Below are positions 20,975-30,213 of a DNA stretch of 64,000 nt, piece after piece. The stretch lies in the NCBI RefSeq assembly GCF_030505615.1, contig NZ_CP129992.1, positions 1,116,001 to 1,180,000 of the forward strand, in the 5' to 3' direction. Position 1 is the first letter of the stretch. Every line of letters starts with the position of its first letter. The DNA is from Salinibaculum rarum (lineage in GTDB: Archaea; Halobacteriota; Halobacteria; Halobacteriales; Haloarculaceae). The notes under the pieces were generated by a model. That model was not told the origin of the DNA and ran no database searches. It worked only from the letters and a program-made list of their open reading frames with translations. The translations under genes were made by a program, and so were the position numbers.

Positions 20975-21709
20975 TCAGTCGAGTCGCTCGGGTGGGTCGA
21001 TTACGAACTCACCATCGAAGGAAACAGATAGAAGTGGTCGGCTCCCGATTCCCAGCACTCGGAGCCGGTCGGCCCACGGGTGCTCGCCCAGGTCGAGGTG
21101 TGAACTGCGCCAGCCGGGTCCGAGGCCGCCGTCGCCGTCGACGTGGACGGGAACGCTTCGAACAGTCCCGTCGCCGTCGGTGTAGCTTCGCGTGGAGAGT
21201 TCGACTGGCACCGTTCGCGGCCGGCCGGTCTCGAGGGTGAGTACGCGCTGGCCGTCGACGCTGACGGTCGATTGTCGTCGACTGTCCTCGCCTTCGAACG
21301 TGACCGTACCGACGGTCTTGGGATACTGCCAGAGTTCACCGAGCGCCCGCGCTGGGTCGGTCGTCACGGGGAGTTGCCAGGTGTACCCACCCAATCCACC
21401 TCGAACTGCGGCAAGTGGGGTCGCAACTTCCGTTTCGGGAACTGCTGGCAGGAAGATTCCAAACTCGTTGTAGGGGGACAACTGATTCCGGTCGACGCGG
21501 TGGTACTCGACACCGAGCAAGAGCACTGCTGTCCGCGCTGGCGTCACCCGAACTGGTGTGAGTCCGTCGGGAAGTAGCCGCTCTGCAACGTCCGCTGTGG
21601 CGACGAAGACGCTGCCGGCCATCGTCGCCGTCGTCGACAGCGGGAGCGTCACTTCGTGGCCACTCGATAGCTCGACCGTCCGCTCGTCGTCGCTGGAGGA
21701 GTCGCTCAT
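20975..21709 (-). CDS. Acetoacetate decarboxylase-like family protein
   Basis: The product is 244 residues from ATG 21709 (MSDSSSDDERTVELSSGHEV). The ADC-type fold is suggested by TATMAGSVFVATADVAERLLPDGLTPVRV, given here as the start of the beta-cone. Further support comes from LGVEYHRVDRNQLSPYNEFGI (the Glu/Tyr-rich pocket region), GGYTWQLPVTTDPARALG and the W-YPK-TVG segment (ELWQYPKTVGTV). Whether it keeps the Schiff-base lysine cannot be judged without alignment, although Lys of YPKT is a candidate. Its start overlaps the stop of the SDR gene by 4 nt, so the two are coupled. Confidence 0.75.
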   Translation of the reverse strand: MSDSSSDDERTVELSSGHEVTLPLSTTATMAGSVFVATADVAERLLPDGLTPVRVTPARTAVLLLGVEYHRVDRNQLSPYNEFGIFLPAVPETEVATPLAAVRGGLGGYTWQLPVTTDPARALGELWQYPKTVGTVTFEGEDSRRQSTVSVDGQRVLTLETGRPRTVPVELSTRSYTDGDGTVRSVPVHVDGDGGLGPGWRSSHLDLGEHPWADRLRVLGIGSRPLLSVSFDGEFVIDPPERLD

Positions 21710-22614
21710 CGTTTGCCCGAGATGAACTCCTGGACTCGTCGGCCCGTGATGCTGGCCCGTCCCATCACACGGCGGATTGGGTCCTGGACGGCAGCCGGGA
21801 GGAAGTGTGCCCAGCGGACGAACCGGGCGAAGCGACCGACCGGATAGCGCGCCTTCGGCGAGGAGTCGGTGAGCGCATCGACGACAGTCGCTGCGACTGT
21901 CTCGGGGTCGCTCGCAAAGGGGCCGCCGTCGACGACCCACCCGTCTTCGAGTGCGGCGTAGGTCGCCTCGTAGTCGGCTGTTCTGTCGTCGCCGAGTTGC
22001 TCCCGTGCCGTCGTTGCGAAGTCGGTGTCGACCCACGCCGGTTCGACGAGTACGACGTCGACCCCGGTACCGTGAAGCTCCATCCGGAGCGAGTCGGTCA
22101 GCGCCTCCAGCGCTGCCTTGCCGGCACAGTACGACCCCAGCCCGGGGTACGCAGAGTGGCCCAGCACGCTCGAAACGTTGACGATACGTCCACGTCCGGC
22201 CGCACGCATCGAGGGCAGGACGGCACGACAGAGCGCGCTGACGCCGTGGACGAGGACGTCGAACTGCCTCCGTTCGTCGGCGGGGTCGACGTCTTCGACC
22301 GGTCCCAGAACGGCATAGCCCGCGTTGTTCACGAGCGCGTCGATGTGTCCGGCCTCAGATAGCACGCTGTCGACGACGTTCTGACACTGCTCGGTGTCGG
22401 TCACGTCCAATTCTCGGCAGTGACAGCGCTCGGCAACGTCGGACGGAAACGACGGGTCGATGTCGGTGGCGTAGACCCGCCAGCCACGCTCGACACAGGC
22501 CCTGGCTACTGCCGCACCGATGCCCGACGCGGCACCCGTAATCAACGCGACCGGCGCGTCAGCGTCGACCGGCCGGTCTGTCGACTGTATTTGCTCTCTC
22601 AGTTGGTCCGCCAT
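21706..22614 (-). CDS. Short-chain dehydrogenase/reductase
   Basis: The product is 302 residues from ATG 22614 (MADQLREQIQSTDRPVDAD). The NAD(P)-binding motif is ALITGAASGIGAAVA, residues about 24-38. LVNNAGYAVLG, the catalytic Ser of NVSSVLGHSAY and the YCAGK (YxxxK) pair are present. After these comes a classical SDR C-terminus with PAWVDTDF. The substrate is unknown. Pairing with an acetoacetate-decarboxylase-like protein suggests metabolism of a keto or hydroxy acid, which is inference. Confidence 0.9.
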   Translation of the reverse strand: MADQLREQIQSTDRPVDADAPVALITGAASGIGAAVARACVERGWRVYATDIDPSFPSDVAERCHCRELDVTDTEQCQNVVDSVLSEAGHIDALVNNAGYAVLGPVEDVDPADERRQFDVLVHGVSALCRAVLPSMRAAGRGRIVNVSSVLGHSAYPGLGSYCAGKAALEALTDSLRMELHGTGVDVVLVEPAWVDTDFATTAREQLGDDRTADYEATYAALEDGWVVDGGPFASDPETVAATVVDALTDSSPKARYPVGRFARFVRWAHFLPAAVQDPIRRVMGRASITGRRVQEFISGKR

Positions 22615-22751
22615 GGGGGCAGTCACTTGTCGGACGATTGTGTGGCGCAAGGTAGTAGCTAACGGTCACTCTGGCGATTGAATCGGGGTCGTCCCTGTCG
22701 TTTTGGAACGGAGTAAAGCGCCGATTACTTGACTTCCCTGAATCTCTGAGG

Positions 22752-23099
22752 CTACTTTCCTTCATAGGTCGCATCGGCAGAGGTCCGACCTTTGTTGAAC
22801 GAGAGCACTTTCGCACGAATCACGTCTCCCGTCGAGACTGAGTCGGGCACGTCCTCGGTAAAGAGGACGAACCCTTCGACTTTCCCGACCGCGACGCGCG
22901 CTCCCGAGTGGTGGTCGGTGAAGTCGGTGACGCCGAACTCGTATGTCTCCCCCAGTTCGACCGGTGGCTCTCGTTGCTGTGCCTGTTCGTGTGCTCGCTT
23001 TGACTCCGCGCGGTCTGACGACCCGCGGCGTCTAAGCAGGGCCACGATTGCCAGGATACCGACGAGGGCACCGCCGGCCGCGACGATGAGTTCGTCCAT
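22752..23099 (-). CDS. Membrane-anchored TRAM-domain protein
   Basis: The product is 115 residues. A single N-terminal membrane helix (residues about 4-22, IVAAGGALVGILAIVALL) is followed by an Arg-rich segment. A TRAM domain, about 48-113, is seen as PVELGETYEFGVTDFT, GARVAVGKVEGFVLFTEDV, GDVIRAKVLSFNKGRTSADA. TRAM is an OB-like RNA-binding module. Haloarchaeal free-standing TRAM proteins may be RNA chaperones. The membrane anchor here is noteworthy. Confidence 0.85.
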   Translation of the reverse strand: MDELIVAAGGALVGILAIVALLRRRGSSDRAESKRAHEQAQQREPPVELGETYEFGVTDFTDHHSGARVAVGKVEGFVLFTEDVPDSVSTGDVIRAKVLSFNKGRTSADATYEGK

Positions 23100-23200
23100 A
23101 CTTTGTTGTCGCGGTGGGACCTCAAGAAGCTTCGAGGTTGGCGCGCCCCGCCGCCGGCCGGACGTGACACAAATATATCCTTTCGATTTCTTTCACTGAA

Positions 23201-23206
23201 TTTTAA
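23201..23206 (+). promoter_or_regulatory. TATA box of the type IV-pilus-like operon
   Basis: TTTTAA lies 27-32 nt before the ATG at 23233, placing the transcription start at or next to the start codon (leaderless). A second AT-rich stretch, AAATATATCC, is at 23171-23180. Confidence 0.45.
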
Positions 23207-23232
23207 GGCAGAAGGGACAACCACCCCCGGCT

Positions 23233-25533
23233 ATGGCCGAGGCGACGCTGGAACTTGCAGCCACTGATGCTGAGCACTCGTCCGGCGGCGGGTCCGTTCC
23301 ACCGCCGCTGCCGCCGGACGACCCGGAGGCGTGGTACGCACCCGACGTGTGCGACCAGTACGAGGTCTACCCCGGCGCCGTCGTCACTATCTCCGAGCAC
23401 GGCCCGGACTTCGCATACGACGTGCGTGAACCACCGCTCACTTCGGGCGACAGGGCAACGCTCGAACGCATTGAGGAGTACTTCGCGGACGCACATCTCG
23501 AACGGCCGCGGACGCGTGAGGGTGCTGTCGAGCGAATGACTGAGGGGTTCGACCCGAAACACGAGCGCGTTATCGACCGTCTCGTCGAGTGTTCACACGC
23601 TGGGCGCCGGCGGGTCACGTACCACGCACTCGCCACGCTGGCCTGTCTCGACGAACTGACGCCGTACGCCCTCGACGACCGTATCGAAGTCGCAGACACC
23701 GACGACGAGGGTATCGTCATCCACACCAGCGACTACGCGCCAGCAGTGACCGACCTCCCGGCGGACCCACAGTTCATCGAGCGGTTCGCCAGCGAGCGCA
23801 TCGAGCGACACACCGTCCAGTTTCACGAGTTTTCGATTCCGGTCGTTCTCTACCGGGAGAACCTGCTCGGCAACGACCCGTTCACGACGAAGTACGCCGT
23901 CCGCGAACCGGACCTGTTGCCCGGTGACGCCGACCTCATCGCGGAGGCCAAGGAGCGACTCTGGGAGACGACAGTCGACGGCATCATCGAGGACGAGACG
24001 GCGTTCGTCCGACAGCGCGCCGAGGAACTGCTCGCGAGGCGCCTCCGCGGCCGGAACACCCGGGCCTGGTTCGACGCCGTTCGGACCAGGATTCGGTCTG
24101 CCCTCGCCGAGTACGACCTCGCGCTCCCGCCGGTCGACCGCCGCTACGCCGACGACCGACTCTCCGACCTGGTCTACTACGTCCTCCGGGATTACGTCGG
24201 CTACGGAAAACTGACGGTGCCGATTCGGGACCCGATGCTCGAGGACATCGAGGCAAACCGCATCGGCGAGCGGGTCAAAGTCGTCCCGCGAACCGACACC
24301 GGACACGACCAGCGCGTCCCAACGAACATCGTCTTCGAGTCAGAGCGCCCCTTCGTCAACGTCGTCACACAGCTCGCTGCTGCCGACGGGACCGAACTCA
24401 ACGCCTCGACGCCGAGCGCGAAGGTGAATCTCCGACCCGACGGCCTCGACGAGACCATCCGGTGTGCGGTTGCGCTCCCGACTGTCAGCGAGGACGGGCC
24501 ACACATCTCGATTCGAAAGCAGTCCTCGGACACGCTGACGCCGACGGACCTCGTCCGTGATGACACCCTCTCGACGGAACTGGTTGCGCTCCTCTGGTTG
24601 GTCTACGAACACCACGGTGTCGTCCTCTTTTCGGGTCCGACGGGTGCGGGCAAGACGACGTTGATGAATGCCCACATGCCGTTCGTTCCATTCAGGGACC
24701 GACCAATCAGTATCGACGAGGGCAGTCGAGAGGTGCGCCTGCCCCACGAGACTGGTGTCTCGCTGACGACGCGCGACCACGAGAGCGACCACAAGCGAGT
24801 CACCATGGCCGACCTGATGACCGAGGCGAATTACCTGAACCCCGATGTCGAGGTCATCGCCGAGGTGAACACGACGGCGTCGTTCGAGACGTTTGCCGAG
24901 GTGTTGAACACCGGCCACGGGCTCATCGGTACGACACACGCCGAGGACGTCGAGAGTCTCGTCAACCGCGTGGTCGAGCAGGGACTGCCGCCGTATCTCC
25001 TGCGGGAACTCGACCTCGTCGTCTTTCCGCGCCACGTCGACGGCGACCGGTACGTCGGGGAAGTCGTCGAACTTCTCGACGAGCAGTCGTTTCACGCGCT
25101 GGACCGCGACGAGCGATGTGGCGTCGTCCACAAACAGGGAACGACCGTCTACTGGAACACCGTCGCGTGGCGCGAACCGGACGGGACATTCGGGTTTGCC
25201 TACGACCACCCCGAAATCGGTGGCGAGAGCGACCACGAAACTGGAACACACGCGGCCAGCGACGACGACACGACCTGCAAGATGCACACCTTCGAGCGCG
25301 TCGCGACGTTGACCGACCGACCGGTCGAGTCCGTCGAAGCGGAGTTCCACCGCAAACACCGTTACGTCAAGTACTTCGTCCGGGAGTCGGTCGACGACTT
25401 CGAGACGCTGTTCGACCTGCTCGCCGACCTCGAAACCGACGAGGCAGCGACCGTCGAGCGACTGCACAGGCGGCAGGGCAACGAGACAGGAAACACACCG
25501 CACGGGGGGCGTGGTGATGTCGGCGGAGACTGA
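23233..25533 (+). CDS. Type II/IV secretion (PilB/GspE-like) ATPase
   Basis: The product is 766 residues, long for the family. An N-terminal domain of about 330 residues is haloarchaeal-type. The ATPase core has Walker A FSGPTGAGKTTLMNA near residue 470, an Asp-box region (DRPISIDEGSREV), Walker B-like VEVIAEVNTTASFE and a His box (GLIGTTHAEDVESL). Archaeal pilus ATPases power pilin assembly from the cytoplasmic face of the membrane. The Walker B glutamate and neighbours differ from the canonical IRVGELRD-type (here NPDVEVIAEVN). It heads a seven-gene operon with a downstream PilC-like protein. Confidence 0.9.
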   Translation: MAEATLELAATDAEHSSGGGSVPPPLPPDDPEAWYAPDVCDQYEVYPGAVVTISEHGPDFAYDVREPPLTSGDRATLERIEEYFADAHLERPRTREGAVERMTEGFDPKHERVIDRLVECSHAGRRRVTYHALATLACLDELTPYALDDRIEVADTDDEGIVIHTSDYAPAVTDLPADPQFIERFASERIERHTVQFHEFSIPVVLYRENLLGNDPFTTKYAVREPDLLPGDADLIAEAKERLWETTVDGIIEDETAFVRQRAEELLARRLRGRNTRAWFDAVRTRIRSALAEYDLALPPVDRRYADDRLSDLVYYVLRDYVGYGKLTVPIRDPMLEDIEANRIGERVKVVPRTDTGHDQRVPTNIVFESERPFVNVVTQLAAADGTELNASTPSAKVNLRPDGLDETIRCAVALPTVSEDGPHISIRKQSSDTLTPTDLVRDDTLSTELVALLWLVYEHHGVVLFSGPTGAGKTTLMNAHMPFVPFRDRPISIDEGSREVRLPHETGVSLTTRDHESDHKRVTMADLMTEANYLNPDVEVIAEVNTTASFETFAEVLNTGHGLIGTTHAEDVESLVNRVVEQGLPPYLLRELDLVVFPRHVDGDRYVGEVVELLDEQSFHALDRDERCGVVHKQGTTVYWNTVAWREPDGTFGFAYDHPEIGGESDHETGTHAASDDDTTCKMHTFERVATLTDRPVESVEAEFHRKHRYVKYFVRESVDDFETLFDLLADLETDEAATVERLHRRQGNETGNTPHGGRGDVGGD

Positions 25534-27412
25534 CACCGCGCGGCTCGGCCCGCTCGACCGGGGACTGTACGCGCTGTTCTCCCGGCATGCCGATTCGAGT
25601 GCACACGAGCGCGACCGGCACAGCTACCGCGCTGCGGGGCTGTCGACTAGCTTCGACGTGTACCTCGCGCGAATCTACGGGCTCGCGTGGGCGAGTGCGC
25701 TCGTGAGTGCCCTGCTCACCGTCGTCGCTGTCGTCTTCGTTCCCTCGGGGCTCGTCGGGGCCGTTCTTTCCTTTCTCTCGAGCGGTCTGCCCGTCCTGAA
25801 CCGGCTGTCGCTACCGGCGGTGCCGCGCGTCTCCGTCGCACTCGTCGCTGCGACGGTCGTCGCGACACTCGCACGGAGCCTCGTCGTTCGGCTTGGCGGC
25901 CTGTATCTCCGACGAGCCGCGGCGATGCGCCGCGAGGAAATCGAGCGCACGCTGCCGGGTGCGGTCCGCTATCTCCGCGTACTCGCCTCGGGCAACAACG
26001 ACCAGCGGACGATGCTCCGTCGGGTGGCAGACCAGGACGCGTACGGTGCCACCGCCGACTCGTTTCGCGCCGCGCTGAACAAGGCGACGCTGACGGGGAG
26101 CCTCGACGAGGGTTTGTCGATGGTCGCCAGAGATACGCCCTCTCGGGACCTCCTCTCGCCGTTTCTCCTGAAGTTCCGCGAACACGCGGCCCAGGGCAGT
26201 GACTCGCTCGAAGGCTATCTGAAGATGGAAGGGAGACTGCTCTCCCAGAAACAGGCCCGCGTGCGCGAACGTGCCGGTGGCTATCTCGAACTCGTCGCGG
26301 AACTGTTCGTCGTGTTGCTCGTCTTTCCTGCGCTCGCGGTGCTGATTCTGACCGTCGCGAGCGTTCTCGCACCGGGCCTTTCCGAACCGGTCGTGACACC
26401 GCTGGGGGCGCTGACACTCCGCGCGTTGCTGATATACGGGAGTGTCATCTTCGTCCTGGCTGTCGGGATTGGCGCGTCTTCGATTGTCGCCTCGCTGCGG
26501 CCGACCGACCACGCGACGCCGAGTTACGAGTCTCCGTCGACCGTCCGCGGCGTGTTCGCCACTGCGAGGTCGAATCCGGCGAGTGCCGCGAAAGTCATCG
26601 CGCTCCCCACAGTGGTTTTCGCTTGCGGCCTCTGGACGCTCGGCTACGAACCGGTGAACGTCGCCCTCTTGAGCTACGCCGGCTACGGCGTTCCGGTCGG
26701 CCTCGTCGCTGTCCGGCGGGCCGCACACGACGACGCGAAAGACCGGGAGATTCGGGATTTCATCCACGCTGTCTCGGGCCACGTCAGCCTCGGCAGGCCG
26801 TTTCCGGACGCCGTCGACCGTGTGGCACGCGAAGTCGACCTCGGCGCACTCCAGCCAGACGTGGAAGACCTCGCGTTCAATCTCGACCTGACCACCGGCG
26901 TCGACGACGGCGCGGACGTTCGAGCGGCGGCGCTGGACCGCTTTGTCGAGCGGGTCGGCACGCCGCTTGCCTCCCAGACTGTCGGCCTGGTCGTCGGCGC
27001 ACTCGAATCCGGGAGCGACACCGAGGAAGTCTTCGAGACGCTCGAAACCGAAATCGGGCGGCTGTATCACGAGCGCAAGGCACTCCGCTCGCGCTTGCTG
27101 GTCTATGCCGCCGTCGGATGGACGACAGCCTTGCTCGTCGTCGGTATCGTCGTCGCCGTCAACGCCGCGGTCCTCGACGGGTTCGCACAGCTCTCGACGG
27201 TCTCGAGTGCCAACGCCGGCATCGGGCTGGACCCGAACGCGGTCGACCCGGCACGCGACCGCGAACGGTTCTACCTGGTGACACAGGCTACCGTCGTCGC
27301 CTGTGGCTGGTTTGCGGGCACGGCGAGTCGCGGCAAGTACGAGGCACTGCTTCACTCGGGGATTCTCGTGGCACTAACCTACGTCGTCTTCGTGGGGTTG
27401 GGACTGACATGA
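25517..27412 (+). CDS. Type II secretion F / PilC-like platform membrane protein
   Basis: The product is 631 residues from ATG 25517, overlapping the ATPase gene by 17 nt. Two repeated T2SSF modules occur: AMRREEIERTLPGAVRYLRVLASG around residue 135, and DREIRDFIHAVSGHVSLGRPFPDA around residue 410. Each is followed by hydrophobic helices, giving about nine membrane segments. Such proteins anchor the assembly motor in the membrane. A GTG at 25511 is an alternative start. Its stop overlaps the next gene by 4 nt. Confidence 0.9.
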   Translation: MSAETDTARLGPLDRGLYALFSRHADSSAHERDRHSYRAAGLSTSFDVYLARIYGLAWASALVSALLTVVAVVFVPSGLVGAVLSFLSSGLPVLNRLSLPAVPRVSVALVAATVVATLARSLVVRLGGLYLRRAAAMRREEIERTLPGAVRYLRVLASGNNDQRTMLRRVADQDAYGATADSFRAALNKATLTGSLDEGLSMVARDTPSRDLLSPFLLKFREHAAQGSDSLEGYLKMEGRLLSQKQARVRERAGGYLELVAELFVVLLVFPALAVLILTVASVLAPGLSEPVVTPLGALTLRALLIYGSVIFVLAVGIGASSIVASLRPTDHATPSYESPSTVRGVFATARSNPASAAKVIALPTVVFACGLWTLGYEPVNVALLSYAGYGVPVGLVAVRRAAHDDAKDREIRDFIHAVSGHVSLGRPFPDAVDRVAREVDLGALQPDVEDLAFNLDLTTGVDDGADVRAAALDRFVERVGTPLASQTVGLVVGALESGSDTEEVFETLETEIGRLYHERKALRSRLLVYAAVGWTTALLVVGIVVAVNAAVLDGFAQLSTVSSANAGIGLDPNAVDPARDRERFYLVTQATVVACGWFAGTASRGKYEALLHSGILVALTYVVFVGLGLT

Positions 27413-28125
27413 GCCGCGCACAGTCTCACGTCGTCGGTGTCGCACTCATGCTCGGTATCTCCGTTCTCGCACTCGGCGGACTCACGGTCGGTGTCGGCGA
27501 GCTAATCGACGCCCAGACGGCTCAGGCCGACGCGACCCGTCTCGCCGACGAGATGGACACCGCACTCCAGCCTGTCGAGCGGACCGGCCCGCACACCGAT
27601 ACGGTCCAGTTTGCGGCGGGCACTCTCCGGACCGTCGAACGCGACCTCCGAATCTATCGGAACGGGACGCTCGTCGCTGAACGTGCCGTCGACGCGCTCG
27701 TCTTCTCGTCGGGCGAGCGCCGCGTCGCGTTCGTGGCGGGCGCTATCGTCCGCGGGAGCGACAGCGCCGCGTGGCTGGTCACAGAGCCGCCGATAACTGC
27801 CTCGGAGCGAAACGGCGTCCTCGTCGTCGGTGCGCCAGTCCTCGGGGCGGACGACACGGCGGTGTCCGGGTCGGGCGGGTCGACCGTTCGACTCCGAACG
27901 AACGTCAGCCACGACCGCCGCGTGCTGGGTCCGGGACGATACGAGGTTGCACTCGAAACGACGACGCCCGACGCCTTTGCGGCATACTTCGACGGCCAGA
28001 ACGCGTCGACGGCCCGGCGCGACATCGACGGTGACGACCTCGAATCGACGGTCGTGACCTACGACGGGATACGTCGTGGATACATAGTCACCCACAATCT
28101 CTCACTGGAGGTGGCGCATGGATAG
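27409..28125 (+). CDS. Pilin-like/secreted protein with single N-terminal TM (DUF7289 type)
   Basis: The product is 238 residues. The N-terminus SRAQSHVVGVALMLGISVLALGGLTVGVG resembles archaeal pilin-like signal regions: a short polar head, then one long hydrophobic helix. After it comes a beta-rich extracellular domain with NGTL, NVSH and NLS potential N-glycosylation sequons. By memory it matches DUF7289. It overlaps pilC upstream by 4 nt and the next gene by 8 nt. It is probably a minor pilin or scaffold of the PilB/PilC system. Confidence 0.75.
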   Translation: MSRAQSHVVGVALMLGISVLALGGLTVGVGELIDAQTAQADATRLADEMDTALQPVERTGPHTDTVQFAAGTLRTVERDLRIYRNGTLVAERAVDALVFSSGERRVAFVAGAIVRGSDSAAWLVTEPPITASERNGVLVVGAPVLGADDTAVSGSGGSTVRLRTNVSHDRRVLGPGRYEVALETTTPDAFAAYFDGQNASTARRDIDGDDLESTVVTYDGIRRGYIVTHNLSLEVAHG

Positions 28126-28567
28126 TCGCGCGGTCAGCTCGGTCGTCGGGAAATTGCTCGTCTCCGGGCTGACAGTACTCTATATCACGAGTATCGCTGG
28201 GCTGTTTGTCGGAGGACTCGTCCCCGACTATCGGGCTGCAACCAGCGACGAACTCGGCGAGAGAGTGCTGGCGACGGCCGCCGGACACGTCGAACAGGCA
28301 CAGACAGAGACAGACGGTGTCGCCGACGTGCGCGCCGAGACGACACTCCCCGCGACGATTCGCGACCAGCAGTACCGGATTCGACTCGTCAACGGAACGT
28401 TGCTGCTCGACCATCCGGACGAGGGGTTGGATGCACGCACACGGCTCAGTCTGCCGGCCGCCGTCACTGCAACGAACAGCACCTGGCACAGTGACGACCC
28501 ACTCGTCGTCCGCGTCACCGGTCCCCCGTCGAACCGCACCGTGACACTCGCGGAGGCTGACCGATGA
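28118..28567 (+). CDS. Pilin-like membrane-anchored protein (DUF7266 type)
   Basis: The product is 149 residues. MDSRAVSSVVGKLLVSGLTVLYITSIAGLF puts one hydrophobic helix behind a short head whose SSVVGKLL resembles the [ST]xVVG..L element of archaeal pilins. The rest is extracellular, with NGT, NST and NRT sequons. It overlaps the previous gene by 8 nt and the next by 4 nt. The DUF name is from memory; assembly function is inferred from operon position. Confidence 0.75.
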   Translation: MDSRAVSSVVGKLLVSGLTVLYITSIAGLFVGGLVPDYRAATSDELGERVLATAAGHVEQAQTETDGVADVRAETTLPATIRDQQYRIRLVNGTLLLDHPDEGLDARTRLSLPAAVTATNSTWHSDDPLVVRVTGPPSNRTVTLAEADR

Positions 28568-29235
28568 GAGCGCAACTTTCGCTCCCAGCACTGGGGCTTG
28601 CCTTTCTCGTACTCACTTCCGTCGCAGTGCTCGGTGTCGCCGTTGCCGATACGGCAGCAGTCTCGGCGGAACGACCGGCACTGGACAGACAGGCAACCGT
28701 CGCCCTCTCGGACAGACTCGTCAGTCCCGACGGTCCGCTCGCTGTCCGACAGAACGTCCTCGACGCGTCGGCAGTCGAGACGCTGAACCGGACGACCCTC
28801 CACACGACGTGTGGGTTGCGAGCGGACGTGGCTGCAGAAGTGACCCTCGACGGTGAAACGCTCGTGGCGACCGGCGACACCGACGGCGGAACGTCGATAG
28901 AGCGGCTGGTGGTCGTTGAACAGCGGCGAAACAGAACGCTCACACCGCCGTTTGCTGGCAGTAACAACGTCACACTTCCGCGTCGAACCAACCGACTCGA
29001 CCTCGCGATTCGCCCATCGCAGAATATCACAATCTCGACTGCCAGAGTTGGCAATCGGGTCGTCTTGCACAACGAGTCGGGACTTCGCGGGAATTTCACA
29101 GTCGGCGTCTCCAGACTCGAGACGACACGACTCTCCTTCGAGAGTTCTGCTCGCCTCTCGACTGGCGACGTCTCTCTCACGTACTACCCAGTCGAGTCGC
29201 GAAAGGCACGCCTGGGGGTGACCGTGGATGGCTAG
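28564..29235 (+). CDS. Pilin-like membrane-anchored protein (DUF7263 type)
   Basis: The product is 223 residues. MRAQLSLPALGLAFLVLTSVAVLGVAVAD gives an N-terminal helix after a very short head. The exterior part is Thr/Asn/Arg-rich with several NxT/S sequons (NRTT, NRTL, NVT, NIT, NES, NFT). The NNVTLPRRTNRLDLAI and VGNRVVLHN patterns match DUF7263 by recall. It overlaps both neighbours (4 and 8 nt), so it belongs to the same translationally coupled string. Confidence 0.75.
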   Translation: MRAQLSLPALGLAFLVLTSVAVLGVAVADTAAVSAERPALDRQATVALSDRLVSPDGPLAVRQNVLDASAVETLNRTTLHTTCGLRADVAAEVTLDGETLVATGDTDGGTSIERLVVVEQRRNRTLTPPFAGSNNVTLPRRTNRLDLAIRPSQNITISTARVGNRVVLHNESGLRGNFTVGVSRLETTRLSFESSARLSTGDVSLTYYPVESRKARLGVTVDG

Positions 29236-29632
29236 AGCACAGGCCTCGCTGACTGCCGTCGAAGCCGCAGTCGGCGTTCTCCTCTTGCTCGGTGTCACGT
29301 TCACGTTCGCACTCGGTGTCTCCAGTCCGACTGCCGGCGAGGCACAACTTGATGCGTACGCCGACGATGCAGTGACCGTTCTCGCAACCGAGAACCCCGC
29401 TCACGGTGAGACGACGCGACTCTCCGAGATGGTCTCTGACGAAGATACCTTCGAGCGAGAAAAAGAGACGCTGGTCACACGGCTCGAACGCATCCTCCCG
29501 GACAACGTGATGTTCCGTCTCGAAACCCCCTATGGGACTGCGGGGCATGCGCTTCCAGATGGCGTCCCGACTGGTGTTGGCACAACGACGACTCGTCACG
29601 GAACGGTGACGCTCAGGGTGTGGTACGCATGA
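29228..29632 (+). CDS. Pilin-like small protein (DUF7262 type)
   Basis: The product is 134 residues. MARAQASLTAVEAAVGVLLLLGVTFTFALGV is pilin-like, including the Glu of AVEAAVG, which sits five residues into the helix as in type IV pilins. That Glu5-like position suits lateral packing in a filament. The remaining domain is short and Thr-rich, ending TTTTRHGTVTLRVWYA. It is the best candidate for a filament-forming pilin among the five. It overlaps the next gene by 4 nt. Confidence 0.75.
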   Translation: MARAQASLTAVEAAVGVLLLLGVTFTFALGVSSPTAGEAQLDAYADDAVTVLATENPAHGETTRLSEMVSDEDTFEREKETLVTRLERILPDNVMFRLETPYGTAGHALPDGVPTGVGTTTTRHGTVTLRVWYA

Positions 29633-30159
29633 CTCGCGAGCGTGGACAACTGGTCGTGCTTGCTGCCGCGGCCATCGCGATTGCGTTAGTCCCGATGGCA
29701 CTGGCGTATCTCCAACTCGGGTATCACGAGGACATCCAGACTGCGACGGTCGACGACGAAACGGTCCCGGAAGTCGAGCGGACGCTCGAGCGGTCACTGG
29801 TCGCGGCCAGCAGCGACATTCCAGCCAAGCATAGCTGGGACAACCGCTCGGGTGCAGTGACGACACTCCGCGACCAACTCCAGCCGTCGATAGACTCGTT
29901 GACGACGGCGGCGCTCGGCGACGGGACCGCCATCGACGTGTCGTACAACAACTCCCATGCACAGGCATGGGAACGCGAGCACTGTCCGCAGGGGCCGGAC
30001 CGGTCGTTTGGACCCTGCCAGACCGACCGCGGAGTCGTGATACAGAATCGGGACAGCCGAACGCACGTCCTCGCAGTCGCTGTCGACATCCAACTCACGA
30101 CACCCGACCGCACTGCTCGGGGGACGACAGTACTGACAGTCCCAATCGGTGCGGGCTGA
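29629..30159 (+). CDS. Membrane-anchored protein of the pilus operon (DUF7261 type)
   Basis: The product is 176 residues from ATG 29629 (MTRERGQLVVLAAAAIAIALVPMALAYLQLGY). One hydrophobic helix is followed by an extracellular domain with two cysteines, HCPQGPDRSFGPCQTD, likely a disulphide. The motif RGQLVVLAAA resembles TadE/TadG-like Flp pilus proteins (GQ..V..A). It is the last gene of the operon; the next gene starts 54 nt downstream with its own context. Confidence 0.75.
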   Translation: MTRERGQLVVLAAAAIAIALVPMALAYLQLGYHEDIQTATVDDETVPEVERTLERSLVAASSDIPAKHSWDNRSGAVTTLRDQLQPSIDSLTTAALGDGTAIDVSYNNSHAQAWEREHCPQGPDRSFGPCQTDRGVVIQNRDSRTHVLAVAVDIQLTTPDRTARGTTVLTVPIGAG

Positions 30160-30213
30160 CAGCCCGATACGCACGTAGGAAAGAATAAGTGACTGGAGAG
30201 GTACGTCTCAGGT

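Noticed and set aside
29946..29972. CCCATGC-ACAG-GCATGGG hairpin resembling an IS200/IS605 end
   Set aside because: It lies in frame within the fifth pilus-operon protein (SHAQAWERE) and the gene aligns in length with what I recall of the family, so it is probably chance.
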